In this document: positions 6,639 through 13,636 of the stretch, piece after piece
Layout of the letters: each line of letters opens with the position of its first letter
Position numbering within the stretch: the first letter of the stretch is position 1
Assembly (NCBI GenBank): GCA_949076555.1
Contig: CARUOB010000055.1
Location: forward strand, 1-21,161
From: an uncultured Lachnospiraceae bacterium
Lineage (GTDB): Bacteria > Bacillota > Clostridia > Lachnospirales > Lachnospiraceae
Direction of reading: 5' to 3'
Length of the DNA: 21,161 nt
The notes under the pieces: model-generated
The model's database searches: none
The model's input: only the letters and a program-made list of their open reading frames with translations
Told to the model about the DNA's origin: nothing
Position numbers and translations under genes: made by a program

Positions 6639-6679
6639 AAAAAGAAAATACTACTTCCCCGCAGAAAAGTAGTATTTTC
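6638..6679 (-). terminator. Intrinsic terminator of ribU
   Basis: A perfect 13-bp stem, GAAAATACTACTT (6644-6656) with AAGTAGTATTTTC (6667-6679), has a 10-nt loop. Read on the minus strand it is followed by TTTTTT (6643-6638). It lies 30 nt after the ribU stop codon. Confidence 0.88.
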
Positions 6680-6709
6680 GCATTTTATACATATATATCT
6701 ATAATTGTC

Positions 6710-7489
6710 TCACGCCTTTCCGGAATGGGAAATCTCGCCTGTCCGTCTCTCCATCACAGGCGCGGCATTTTTCAGGATCGGACTCAAGGGCTTGTAGATC
6801 AGCATCGTAATTCCGGAAGCCGCCGCGCTCTTGATGATGTTGATGGGCGCCACGGCAAAGATCACAAAACTCACAACGCCGTGGATATTGCCGTTAATCT
6901 GCGCGCCCGCAGCGATGATGGCATCCATGGGCATTCCGAAAAGTTTGGAGAACGCCGGAAGCAGATAGACGCCGTTAAAGGCCGTGCCAAACACTGTCAT
7001 GATCACGGAACCGACCGCACAGGCAGCGATAGCCGTCTTCTTCGTCTTCTTAAACATGTACAGGATCGACGCGGGCAAAACCAGACTGCAGCCGATCACG
7101 AAGTTTGCCAGATCTCCCACAAAGGCCGTGCTGGTTCCCTTGATGACAAGTTTCAGAAGAATCTTGCAAAACTCGATCATCACGCCTGCCACAGGGCCGA
7201 ATGCAAAGGCGCCGACCAATGCCGGAATCTCCGAGAAATCCAACTTATAGAACCCCGGCGCCAGAAAGGGAACCGGGAAATCAAACATATGTAAGATCAC
7301 CGCCAGCGCCGAGAAAAGACCGATCATGGTGATCTTTCTGGTGGTGAGTATTCTGTCCGTCACCCCGTTTTTCTTCTGCACGCTCTTCTCTGCCGTGTAG
7401 GCGATGAAAAACAGCGCTGCCGCCACACCCACACAGACAAGCACAAAAACTACATTGTCCGCAATACTCTGCAATAATCCGTTACCCAT
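6710..7489 (-). CDS. ribU: Riboflavin ECF transporter S component RibU
   Basis: The 259-residue membrane protein is the riboflavin-binding S component that docks onto the shared EcfA-EcfA'-EcfT module (not encoded here). After an N-terminal helix (residues about 11-29) and a polar linker come TTRKITMIGLFSALAVIL, the RibU signature APGFYKLDFSEIPALVGAFAFGPVAG (residues about 77-102), and further helices, including VIGCSLVLPASILYMF and VMTVFGTAFNGVYLLPAF. Most RibU proteins have about 190-210 residues; the extra N-terminal helix and C-terminal tail make this one longer. The FMN riboswitch upstream independently fixes the substrate class. The ATG at 7489 follows GTGAGGAAAAG. A strong terminator follows. 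Confidence 0.93.
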   Translation of the reverse strand: MGNGLLQSIADNVVFVLVCVGVAAALFFIAYTAEKSVQKKNGVTDRILTTRKITMIGLFSALAVILHMFDFPVPFLAPGFYKLDFSEIPALVGAFAFGPVAGVMIEFCKILLKLVIKGTSTAFVGDLANFVIGCSLVLPASILYMFKKTKKTAIAACAVGSVIMTVFGTAFNGVYLLPAFSKLFGMPMDAIIAAGAQINGNIHGVVSFVIFAVAPINIIKSAAASGITMLIYKPLSPILKNAAPVMERRTGEISHSGKA

Positions 7490-7683
7490 TTTCTTTTCCT
7501 CACTTTCCGAAGCATCTTTGCTTCATAAAATTTTGGAAAAGTTCTTCTGACTCTGCTTATGCGCGCACGAAGCCCCCGAAGTCGAAACTCCGGGGGCATA
7601 TCATACACACTGCGCAGTCTTCGCACTGTGCCAGCGGCACAGGCTCCTGCCTGATAAACATGACATCACTGTCACTTTATCTG
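7490..7683 (-). promoter_or_regulatory. Expression platform of the FMN riboswitch
   Basis: This leader between aptamer and ribU ATG holds a run of hairpins. On the minus strand these include TGACA/TGTCA, CAGGC/GCCTG, CTGTGCC/GGCACAG, and a strong 10-bp G+C stem (7572-7581 with 7588-7597; the one non-Watson-Crick pair is G-U only on the minus-strand RNA). The strong stem has no U-tract after it (UUCGUGCG follows), so it is not a standard terminator. A small GAAGC/GCTTC hairpin lies just before the GAGGAAAAG ribosome binding site. The gene-off mechanism cannot be settled by eye. Confidence 0.5.
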
Positions 7684-7822
7684 TCTTCTCTCATCCAGAC
7701 TTTACTGTCGGTTCCGGAATTTCACCAGATCAGCCATCCTCTCCTTGCGCGGGTAAACGCTTGGGTCGTGACGGGTCGCGGACTGTCACCGCCGGTAGGG
7801 AATTGCACCCTGCCCCGAAGAA
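7684..7822 (-). ncRNA. FMN riboswitch (RFN element)
   Basis: Read on the minus strand, the highly conserved RFN blocks occur in order: TCTTCGGGGCAGGGTG (from 7821), AATTCCCTACCGGCGGT, AGTCCGCGA, then a variable arm, then GGTGAAATTCCGG, ACCGACAGT, AAAGTCTGGATG and GAGAAGA. The 5' TCTTC (7817-7821) pairs with 3' GAAGA (7684-7688) to close P1. FMN binding to this aptamer normally shuts down riboflavin synthesis or uptake genes. Here the only gene downstream is ribU. The length of about 139 nt is typical. Confidence 0.97.
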
Positions 7823-7849
7823 CTTTTCTCTTATTCTGTTTCCTGTAAT

Positions 7850-7878
7850 AGAATACCACGTGAACACACTAAAATCAA
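7850..7878 (-). promoter_or_regulatory. Promoter of the FMN riboswitch-ribU transcript
   Basis: TTGATT (7873-7878) and TATTCT (7850-7855) on the minus strand are separated by exactly 17 nt. Transcription would begin about 20 nt before the aptamer. The -35 lies only a few nt beyond the stop of the small gene at 7887. Confidence 0.65.
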
Positions 7879-7886
7879 GCTGCAAT

Positions 7887-8078
7887 TTACTCTTTGATTT
7901 CGTCAATATCCGTAAGATTTACGCCTAAAACATTTAACAATGCTTTCAAAGAAATATACTTCTTTTTCAACTTGGCATATGTCTCTGTCGCGTTCTCTTT
8001 CTTCGCCAATAACATATACTCCTGTATTTCTCTGAAATCATCTATTGTGGTTTTAGCGATTTCTGCATTGTTTGGCAT
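7887..8078 (-). CDS. Small helical protein of unknown function (63 aa)
   Basis: I do not recognise this protein. It has 63 residues, is highly charged (many K and E), has no hydrophobic segment or signal peptide, and is predicted by eye to be almost all helix (ATETYAKLKKKYISLKALLNVLG). That suggests a small cytoplasmic helical bundle or a regulator. The ATG at 8078 follows CAGGTGAT at good spacing, and a TATAAT lies about 60 nt upstream at 8139-8144 (minus strand), with only a weak -35. It stands alone between the oppA terminator and the riboswitch promoter. That it is a real gene rests on its ribosome binding site and protein-like composition. Confidence 0.7.
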   Translation of the reverse strand: MPNNAEIAKTTIDDFREIQEYMLLAKKENATETYAKLKKKYISLKALLNVLGVNLTDIDEIKE

Positions 8079-8173
8079 ATGATCACCTGCCTTTTCCTGT
8101 GGCCTATTGCTGTTACAATATCAGCATACCACATTGGAATTATAAAGTCTATGTTATGGCAAATAACTGTCAG

Positions 8174-8213
8174 AAAAAGCGTAAGACCTCTCAAATACAC
8201 GGAAGCCTTACGC
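8174..8213 (-). terminator. Intrinsic terminator of the opp operon
   Basis: Stem GCGTAAG (8179-8185) with CTTACGC (8207-8213), extendable inward with weaker pairs, is followed on the minus strand by TTTTT (8178-8174). It lies about 16 nt past the oppA stop. The opposite flank carries CTTTTAT, so it may act weakly in the other direction too. Confidence 0.85.
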
Positions 8214-8228
8214 CTTTTATCTTATTTT

Positions 8229-9941
8229 TTATTCAGCAATGTCTGCGTACATGAAGTACCAGTAGCCATATGCGGAATGCCACATATTCTGGATCTTGCT
8301 GCTCTGTAACCAGAAGTCATTGTAGTAAGCAACGGGTACGCAGGCAGCCTCATTCATAAGGATGTCCTCCGCCTGATGAAGCGCTGCGGAACGCTCTGCC
8401 GCATCCAGTGTGGTTCTGGAAGTCTCCATAGCCGCATCGTACTCTGCGTTGTTGAACTTACCGTCGTTGTTACCGTTACTGGAGTAGAGCAGATCCAGCA
8501 TGTTGGAAGGATCACTGTAGTCGCCTACCCAGCCGTTACGGGAAGCATCGTAGTCACCGTTACGTCTCATGGGAGTGAAGCTTGCCCACTCAACGATATC
8601 TACCTGCAGCTCAACGCCGATCTCCGCCCATGCCTGCTGTAAATACTCAGCCACTACCTTGTGGTAGCCTGCATCGTTGGTGGAATAGGTGATGGCAGGG
8701 AAACCTGCACCGTCCGGGTAACCTGCGTCCGCAAGAAGCTGCTTCGCCTCCTCCACGTTCGCCTCGTGGTTCGCCGTATCGATATAAGGCTTGCCGCCGT
8801 TTGCGTTGTCAATAAACTGAGAACCGTCCGTATCAATCCAGCCGGGACCCATGAAATTGCTTGCAGGAGAATAGGTGCCCTGCATCAGCGTATTTGCCAC
8901 ATACTCACGGTCGATGGCAAGGCTCAGCGCCTTACGCACCTTGGGATCGTTGAAGGGCTCTCTCTCTGTGTTCAGACTCAGGTAGTAGGTTCCGATAATC
9001 GGATCTACGTAGAACTCCTCGTTGCCCTCTAAGGAAGGAATCTCCTCGGTAGGAACATCCTTGATGAAGAGCACTTCACCGGTCTGGTATGCGCTGTAAG
9101 ACGCGTTGGGATCTTCGATCAGATTGAACTTGATCGCGTCCAGCTTGATCGCGTCCGCATTCCAGTAGTTCGGGTTCTTGGTGCACATGATATAAGAACC
9201 GGGCACCCACTCGGAAATATAGAAGCATCCGTTGGTAATATAGGTGTCAGCATTTACTGCCCATCCGTCGCCGTTGGCGTCGATGGTTGCCTGCTGTACC
9301 GGGCTCAAGGTAGCGAAAGCTGCCAGGGAGCCGAAGTAAGAACAGGGCTGGGAGAGATGAACCACAAGGGTTTTATCATCGGGCGCTTCTACGCCGAGCG
9401 CTTCCAGATTGCCGCCGATGGCATCCGCATAGCCCTCTACCATGCCAAGAACGGTCTCTGCATAGGGAGCCGCTACCATGGGATCACAAACTCTGCGCCA
9501 GCTATACACGAAATCGTTTGCCGTGAGAGCGGAGCCGTCAGACCACTTCAGGCCGTCTCTTAAATGGAAGGTCCATGTCAGGCCGTCCTCGGAAGTCTCC
9601 CAGGTCTCAGCCTGGCCGGGAGCCAGCTTGCCTTCCTGATCTACCGTCAAAAGACACTCAAACGTGTGTAAGATCATGTTACCGCCATCCACTGCGCTGT
9701 TTAACGCCGGATCGATGGTCTCGGGGTTGGGGCCGATCTGTACGGACAGAACCTTCCCGGAGCCGGATGCAGCGCTATCAGCAGCAACATCATCTGCGGG
9801 AGCCTCCCCCCCCTCTGTGGTTTCTGATGCCGCATCACCGGACTCTGTCGCCGGGGTGGTCGTATCAGAACCGCCGCCGCAGGCTGTCACACCGACAACC
9901 ATAGCCGCTGCCAACATCAGCGCGATTACTTTCTTTTTCAT
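8229..9941 (-). CDS. oppA: Oligopeptide ABC transporter substrate-binding lipoprotein
   Basis: The 570-residue product is an extracellular peptide-binding protein of the SBP_bac_5 family. It has a lipoprotein signal peptide (MKKKVIALMLAAAMVVGVTAC) with lipobox VTAC, so Cys21 is the lipidation site. A Gly/Ser/Thr/Glu/Asp-rich linker of about 40 residues follows, then the family core: GPNPETIDPALN near 73, WTFHLRDGLKWSDGSALTANDFVYSWRR, and the C-terminal lobe with WVGDYSDPSNML. The length is normal. The AGAGGAGG ribosome binding site is strong. It is last in the opp operon and also has its own promoter overlapping the oppF end, consistent with the usual excess of binding protein. Confidence 0.93.
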   Translation of the reverse strand: MKKKVIALMLAAAMVVGVTACGGGSDTTTPATESGDAASETTEGGEAPADDVAADSAASGSGKVLSVQIGPNPETIDPALNSAVDGGNMILHTFECLLTVDQEGKLAPGQAETWETSEDGLTWTFHLRDGLKWSDGSALTANDFVYSWRRVCDPMVAAPYAETVLGMVEGYADAIGGNLEALGVEAPDDKTLVVHLSQPCSYFGSLAAFATLSPVQQATIDANGDGWAVNADTYITNGCFYISEWVPGSYIMCTKNPNYWNADAIKLDAIKFNLIEDPNASYSAYQTGEVLFIKDVPTEEIPSLEGNEEFYVDPIIGTYYLSLNTEREPFNDPKVRKALSLAIDREYVANTLMQGTYSPASNFMGPGWIDTDGSQFIDNANGGKPYIDTANHEANVEEAKQLLADAGYPDGAGFPAITYSTNDAGYHKVVAEYLQQAWAEIGVELQVDIVEWASFTPMRRNGDYDASRNGWVGDYSDPSNMLDLLYSSNGNNDGKFNNAEYDAAMETSRTTLDAAERSAALHQAEDILMNEAACVPVAYYNDFWLQSSKIQNMWHSAYGYWYFMYADIAE

Positions 9942-9986
9942 AATCGTTCCTCCTCTTCTTAAATTGATTTACTTTTCCACCTAACA

Positions 9987-10015
9987 TGTTTATCACATTT
10001 AATTGCACTTGTCAA
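9987..10015 (-). promoter_or_regulatory. Internal promoter for oppA
   Basis: A perfect TTGACA (10010-10015, inside the last codons of oppF) and TAAACA (9987-9992) on the minus strand are exactly 17 nt apart, and TGA directly precedes the -10 (extended -10, TGn). The start would be about 35-40 nt before the oppA ATG. Confidence 0.65.
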
Positions 10016-10988
10016 TATGGTGACACGCGCAAAAATGACCATTTTCCACTTCTTTCCACTCCGGCACCTCCGCCGCGCACCTCTCGTCGGCATAAGGACA
10101 GCGGGTGCGGAACGTACATCCGGAGGGCGGATTCAAGGGACTTGGCACGTCTCCCTCCAGCACGATACGCTGGCTTTCCCTCGCCTGTTTCGGATCTGCT
10201 ACGGGAATTGCCGAGATCAGGCTCTTCGTGTACGGGTGCAGGGGGCGGTCCACCAGCGTATAGCTGTCCGTAAGCTCCACCATTCTGCCCAGATACATCA
10301 CGCCGATGCGGTTGGAAATGTGCTTCACCGCCGACAGATCATGGGCGATAAACAGATAGGTCAGCCCCATCTGCTCCTGCAAATCCTCAAACATATTGAT
10401 AACCTGCGCCTGAATGGAAACGTCAAGCGCCGAGATCGGCTCGTCGCAGACGATAAATTCGGGATGCACCGCCAGCGCCCTCGCAATGCCCACGCGCTGT
10501 CTCTGACCGCCGGAAAACTCGTGGGGATAACGGTTCGCATGCTCTGAGTTTAAGCCCACACGCTCCAGAATGTGTATGATCTGGTCATAGCGGTCCTGCT
10601 TACTCTGGGCCAGCTTGTGCACGTCGATGGCCTCCCCCACGATATCGCCCACCGTCATACGCGGGTCAAGGCTTGCGTAAGGGTCCTGAAACACAATCTG
10701 CATCCGCTTTCTGTAGGGAAGCATGTTTGCGTACTGCTTGTTCTCCACGTCAAAAATGACATCCCCGTCAAAAGTAAATTTCCCGCCCGTAGGCTCGTGG
10801 AGCCGCAGCATGGTGCGTCCCGTGGTGGTCTTGCCGCAGCCGGACTCTCCCACCAATCCGAGGGTTTCTCCCTTCTCCACATAGAAAGAAACGTCGTCCA
10901 CCGCTCTGACAAATTTTTTATTTTTTCCGAAGCCTCCCGCCGGGAAATACTGGCGCAGATGCTCCACCTCGATCAAATGCTTACTCAT
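9999..10988 (-). CDS. oppF: Oligopeptide ABC transporter ATP-binding protein OppF
   Basis: The 329-residue ATPase is intact. It has Walker A GESGCGKT (residues 47-54), Q-loop Gln101 in FQDPYASLDP, signature FSGGQ (158-162), Walker B FIVCDEP (178-184), D-loop SALD and H-switch His216. The C-terminal oligopeptide-transporter extension has the cysteine-rich GCTFRTRCPYADERC segment that in related dipeptide transporters holds an Fe-S cluster. The ATG at 10988 overlaps the end of the oppC-oppD fusion by 8 nt. OppF normally pairs with OppD; since the only local OppD is broken, OppF would have to act as a homodimer or with an OppD encoded elsewhere if the fusion is real. Confidence 0.93.
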   Translation of the reverse strand: MSKHLIEVEHLRQYFPAGGFGKNKKFVRAVDDVSFYVEKGETLGLVGESGCGKTTTGRTMLRLHEPTGGKFTFDGDVIFDVENKQYANMLPYRKRMQIVFQDPYASLDPRMTVGDIVGEAIDVHKLAQSKQDRYDQIIHILERVGLNSEHANRYPHEFSGGQRQRVGIARALAVHPEFIVCDEPISALDVSIQAQVINMFEDLQEQMGLTYLFIAHDLSAVKHISNRIGVMYLGRMVELTDSYTLVDRPLHPYTKSLISAIPVADPKQARESQRIVLEGDVPSPLNPPSGCTFRTRCPYADERCAAEVPEWKEVENGHFCACHHIDKCN

Positions 10989-11568
10989 GGGACGCTCCTT
11001 TCTCCATTTCTTCCTTCTGGTTCAGCCAGCACTGGGTATAATGCACGTCGCCGAATGTGGTGACAGGCGGCATCTCCCGCAGACAGATCCGCATAGCCGC
11101 GTCGCAGCGGGGCGCGAAAGGACAGCCCGCAGGCGGATTCAGCATATCCACCGGCGTTCCCTCGATGGGAACCAGCCTCTCATGTTCCTTCGTATCCAAT
11201 CTCGGAATGGAGCGGATCAGTCCCTTCGTGTACTCGTGTTTGGTCGGCTCGTCCGCAATCAAAAGTTTCGGCTCACAGGCAAGCGCGATGGCGATCATCA
11301 CGCGCTGCCGCATACCGCCCGAAAGCTCGTGCGGATACTGTTTCAAACGTTTTTCAGGCTCATTGATTCCCACCAGCTCCAGAAGCTCTCTGGCCCGTTC
11401 CTTCGCCTGCTGCTTCGTCTTGTCCGTGTGAAGCCGGATCACCTCGGTAATCTGATTGCCGATGGTGTAAACCGGATTCAAGCTGGTCATCGGGTCCTGA
11501 AAAATAATGGAAATCTCATTTCCGCGGAATTTTCGTATTTCTTTCTCCGTCATTTTCTCCACCTGATG
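10981..11568 (-). pseudogene. oppD: OppD remnant lacking Walker A and the D-loop/H-switch region
   Basis: The 195 OppD-like residues begin at HQVEKMTEKE, well past Walker A, so roughly 85-90 N-terminal residues are absent. Present are Q-loop FQDPMTSLNP (fusion residues about 360-369), signature LSGGM (419-423), Walker B LLIADEP (439-445) and the C-terminal cysteine segment GCPFAPRC. Directly after ADEPT (nt 11242) the frame jumps to KHEYTKGLIRSIPRLDT, so the D-loop, the helix after it and the H-switch (about 65-70 residues in the family) are missing. Without Walker A it cannot bind ATP in the usual way. Both deletions keep the frame. Confidence 0.82.
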
Positions 11569-12579
11569 GCCGTCCCCGAGCAGGTTAAAGCTTAAGATAA
11601 TCAGACTGATCAGCACCGCCGGAATAAACAGCAGATACGGATAGGTATTGATGCCGTTTAGCGCGTCGCTGGCAAGGCTTCCCAGCGAAGGCAGGGGTAC
11701 CGCCACACCCATTCCAAGGAAACTCAAGAAGCTCTCCGTAAAGATAGAGGAGGGAATCTGCAAGGTCGTCGTCACAATCAAGGTGCCGATACAGTTGGTC
11801 AGCAGATGCTTCTTGATAATCCTGCCGTTGCCAACACCCAAAGCCCTCGCCGCCGTGACATACTCGCTCTCCTTTAACATAAGAACCTGGCTTCTGACCA
11901 TTCTGGCCATACCCACCCAGTAGAGCAGGGCGAACACCACGAAAATACTGACCAGATTTTCTCCAACCGTATTGAGCCAGTGGAAGCCCGGCACCGTGGC
12001 CAGCCTGCCCAAAGGGTCCTTTAAGGCAAAGGAAAGCAGTACAATCAGCAAAATGTCGGGAATCGTGTAGATGATATCCACAATCCGCATCATCACCAGA
12101 TCCACCCAACCGCCAAAGAAAGCGGCGATGGAGCCGTATGCGGAACCGATAATCAGAATAATGCCCGTCGCAACAAGGCCCACCAGCAGGGAAATGCGGC
12201 TTCCCATCATCACGCGGATGGCGTAGTCACGGCCCATCTTGTCCGTGCCGAAAACATGGGGGAAGACTTTCTCTCCCGCATCAATCCGGGCCTGTTCCTG
12301 TTCCGAGTACTCCATCGGCGCCAGACTGTTCGCGCCCTTGATCTGATCCTTGTAGCTGTAAGGATAGAACATCGGAACGATGAAGGAAAAGATCATAACC
12401 AGCACAATCACCACCAGGGACACCATAGCCACCTTGTTCCTGCGCAGACGGCGCATCCCGTCCTTCCAGAAACTCACGCTCTCACGCATGATGACCTGAC
12501 TCTGTTTCTCCTCCTCCGAAGCCGGCAGAAAATCTTCCGGCCTGAGTTTTAACTGAAAACTTAAAGGATTCTCTTTCAT
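10981..12579 (-). CDS. OppC permease fused in frame to a doubly deleted OppD ATPase
   Basis: One open frame of 532 residues. Residues 1-337 are OppC: a cytoplasmic N-terminus, a helix at about 50-70, a large loop, GTDKMGRDYAIRVMMGSR, further helices, the permease EAA loop at about 239-258 (EYVTAARALGVGNGRIIKKH), and the family end FNLLGDG, where about a dozen residues are missing. At residue 338 it switches straight into the interior of OppD. An oligopeptide permease subunit joined to an ATPase in this way is not a known OppABCDF arrangement. The ATG at 12579 lacks a very strong ribosome binding site (AAGGTATGATATTACA lies upstream). It sits between oppB and oppF, where separate oppC and oppD are expected. 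Either it is a real deletion fusion or an assembly error. Confidence 0.85.
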   Translation of the reverse strand: MKENPLSFQLKLRPEDFLPASEEEKQSQVIMRESVSFWKDGMRRLRRNKVAMVSLVVIVLVMIFSFIVPMFYPYSYKDQIKGANSLAPMEYSEQEQARIDAGEKVFPHVFGTDKMGRDYAIRVMMGSRISLLVGLVATGIILIIGSAYGSIAAFFGGWVDLVMMRIVDIIYTIPDILLIVLLSFALKDPLGRLATVPGFHWLNTVGENLVSIFVVFALLYWVGMARMVRSQVLMLKESEYVTAARALGVGNGRIIKKHLLTNCIGTLIVTTTLQIPSSIFTESFLSFLGMGVAVPLPSLGSLASDALNGINTYPYLLFIPAVLISLIILSFNLLGDGHQVEKMTEKEIRKFRGNEISIIFQDPMTSLNPVYTIGNQITEVIRLHTDKTKQQAKERARELLELVGINEPEKRLKQYPHELSGGMRQRVMIAIALACEPKLLIADEPTKHEYTKGLIRSIPRLDTKEHERLVPIEGTPVDMLNPPAGCPFAPRCDAAMRICLREMPPVTTFGDVHYTQCWLNQKEEMEKGASHE

Positions 12580-12613
12580 TGTAATATCATACCTTTCTAT
12601 CGTATTTCTGATA

Positions 12614-13531
12614 TCATTTTAACTTAATTCTCGGGTCAACCAGCTTGTAGACGATATCCACAACCACATTCATCACGATCACGAGCGTTGCCAGAAAGAT
12701 CGTCGTTCCCATAATCAGGGTGTAGTCACGCCCGTTGATGGCCTTGATAAATTCTCCGCCCAATCCCGGGATGACAAAGATCTTCTCCACCACGAAACTG
12801 CCTGTGATGGTGTATGCCAACATGGGTCCCACATAGGTGACTACCGGCAGAATCGCGTTTCGCAGCGCGTGTTTAAAGAGGATTTTTCCGCCCGCCAGTC
12901 CTTTGGCTCTGGCCGTGCGCATATAATCCTGTCCCAGCACATCCAGCATAGAGGAACGCATCAGACGCATAATATAGGCCGTGGGATAGAAAGACAGGGC
13001 GATCACAGGCATCACATAATGCTTCGCGCTCTCCAAACCCATCGTGGGCAGAAGCCCCAGCTTAACGCCCACAAAATACATGAGCACCGTGCAGATCACG
13101 AAGCTGGGCACCGCGATGCCGCAGGTCGCAATCACGCTGATGATGCTGTCCGCCGGTTTCCCCCTCTTTAAGGCAGCCACACTGCCAAGCGGAATGCCCA
13201 AAATCAGCGCCACAAGCACGGATATACCGCCCACCCGGGCGGACACCGGAAATTTCATGGAAATGATGGACATAACGGTACGGCCTCTCTGTTTCAGGCT
13301 GTCCCCGAAATCCCCGTGAAGCGCCCCGGTCATATAGTTCAGATAGCGCTCAGACATGGGCTTATCCAGTCCGTATTTCGCCTCCAGCGCCGCCTGCGCT
13401 TGGGGGCTGATCGCCTTCTCCGACAAAAACGGGCCGCCGGGCACCAGATTCATCAGGAAGAAGGTGAGTGTGGCAACCGCCCAAATCGTCACGATCGCCA
13501 GCAAAATTCTCTTCACAATGTACTTAAACAT
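12614..13531 (-). CDS. oppB: Oligopeptide ABC transporter permease OppB
   Basis: The 305-residue inner-membrane permease has the OppB/DppB layout: an N-terminal helix in FKYIVKRILLAIVTIWAVATLTFFLMNLVPGG (PGGPF motif), then the conserved LNYMTGALHGDFGDSL, five more helices, and the EAA loop YMRTARAKGLAGGKILFKHALRNAILPV. It ends YKLVDPRIK, as usual. An in-frame start at 13564 exists, but the ATG at 13531 has AAGGAG at the right distance and gives the family's N-terminus, so I chose it. First gene of the opp operon. No clear promoter is visible in the 105 nt after tex, so read-through from tex is possible. Confidence 0.93.
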   Translation of the reverse strand: MFKYIVKRILLAIVTIWAVATLTFFLMNLVPGGPFLSEKAISPQAQAALEAKYGLDKPMSERYLNYMTGALHGDFGDSLKQRGRTVMSIISMKFPVSARVGGISVLVALILGIPLGSVAALKRGKPADSIISVIATCGIAVPSFVICTVLMYFVGVKLGLLPTMGLESAKHYVMPVIALSFYPTAYIMRLMRSSMLDVLGQDYMRTARAKGLAGGKILFKHALRNAILPVVTYVGPMLAYTITGSFVVEKIFVIPGLGGEFIKAINGRDYTLIMGTTIFLATLVIVMNVVVDIVYKLVDPRIKLK

Positions 13532-13636
13532 GACAAAACTCCTTTTCTTACACTCTGTTACCATTCACGCCCCGCGTCGGCTTTCACATTCCTTACCGGA
13601 CTTTGGGGTAAACGGCTTTTTCTTGCATTTTACAAC

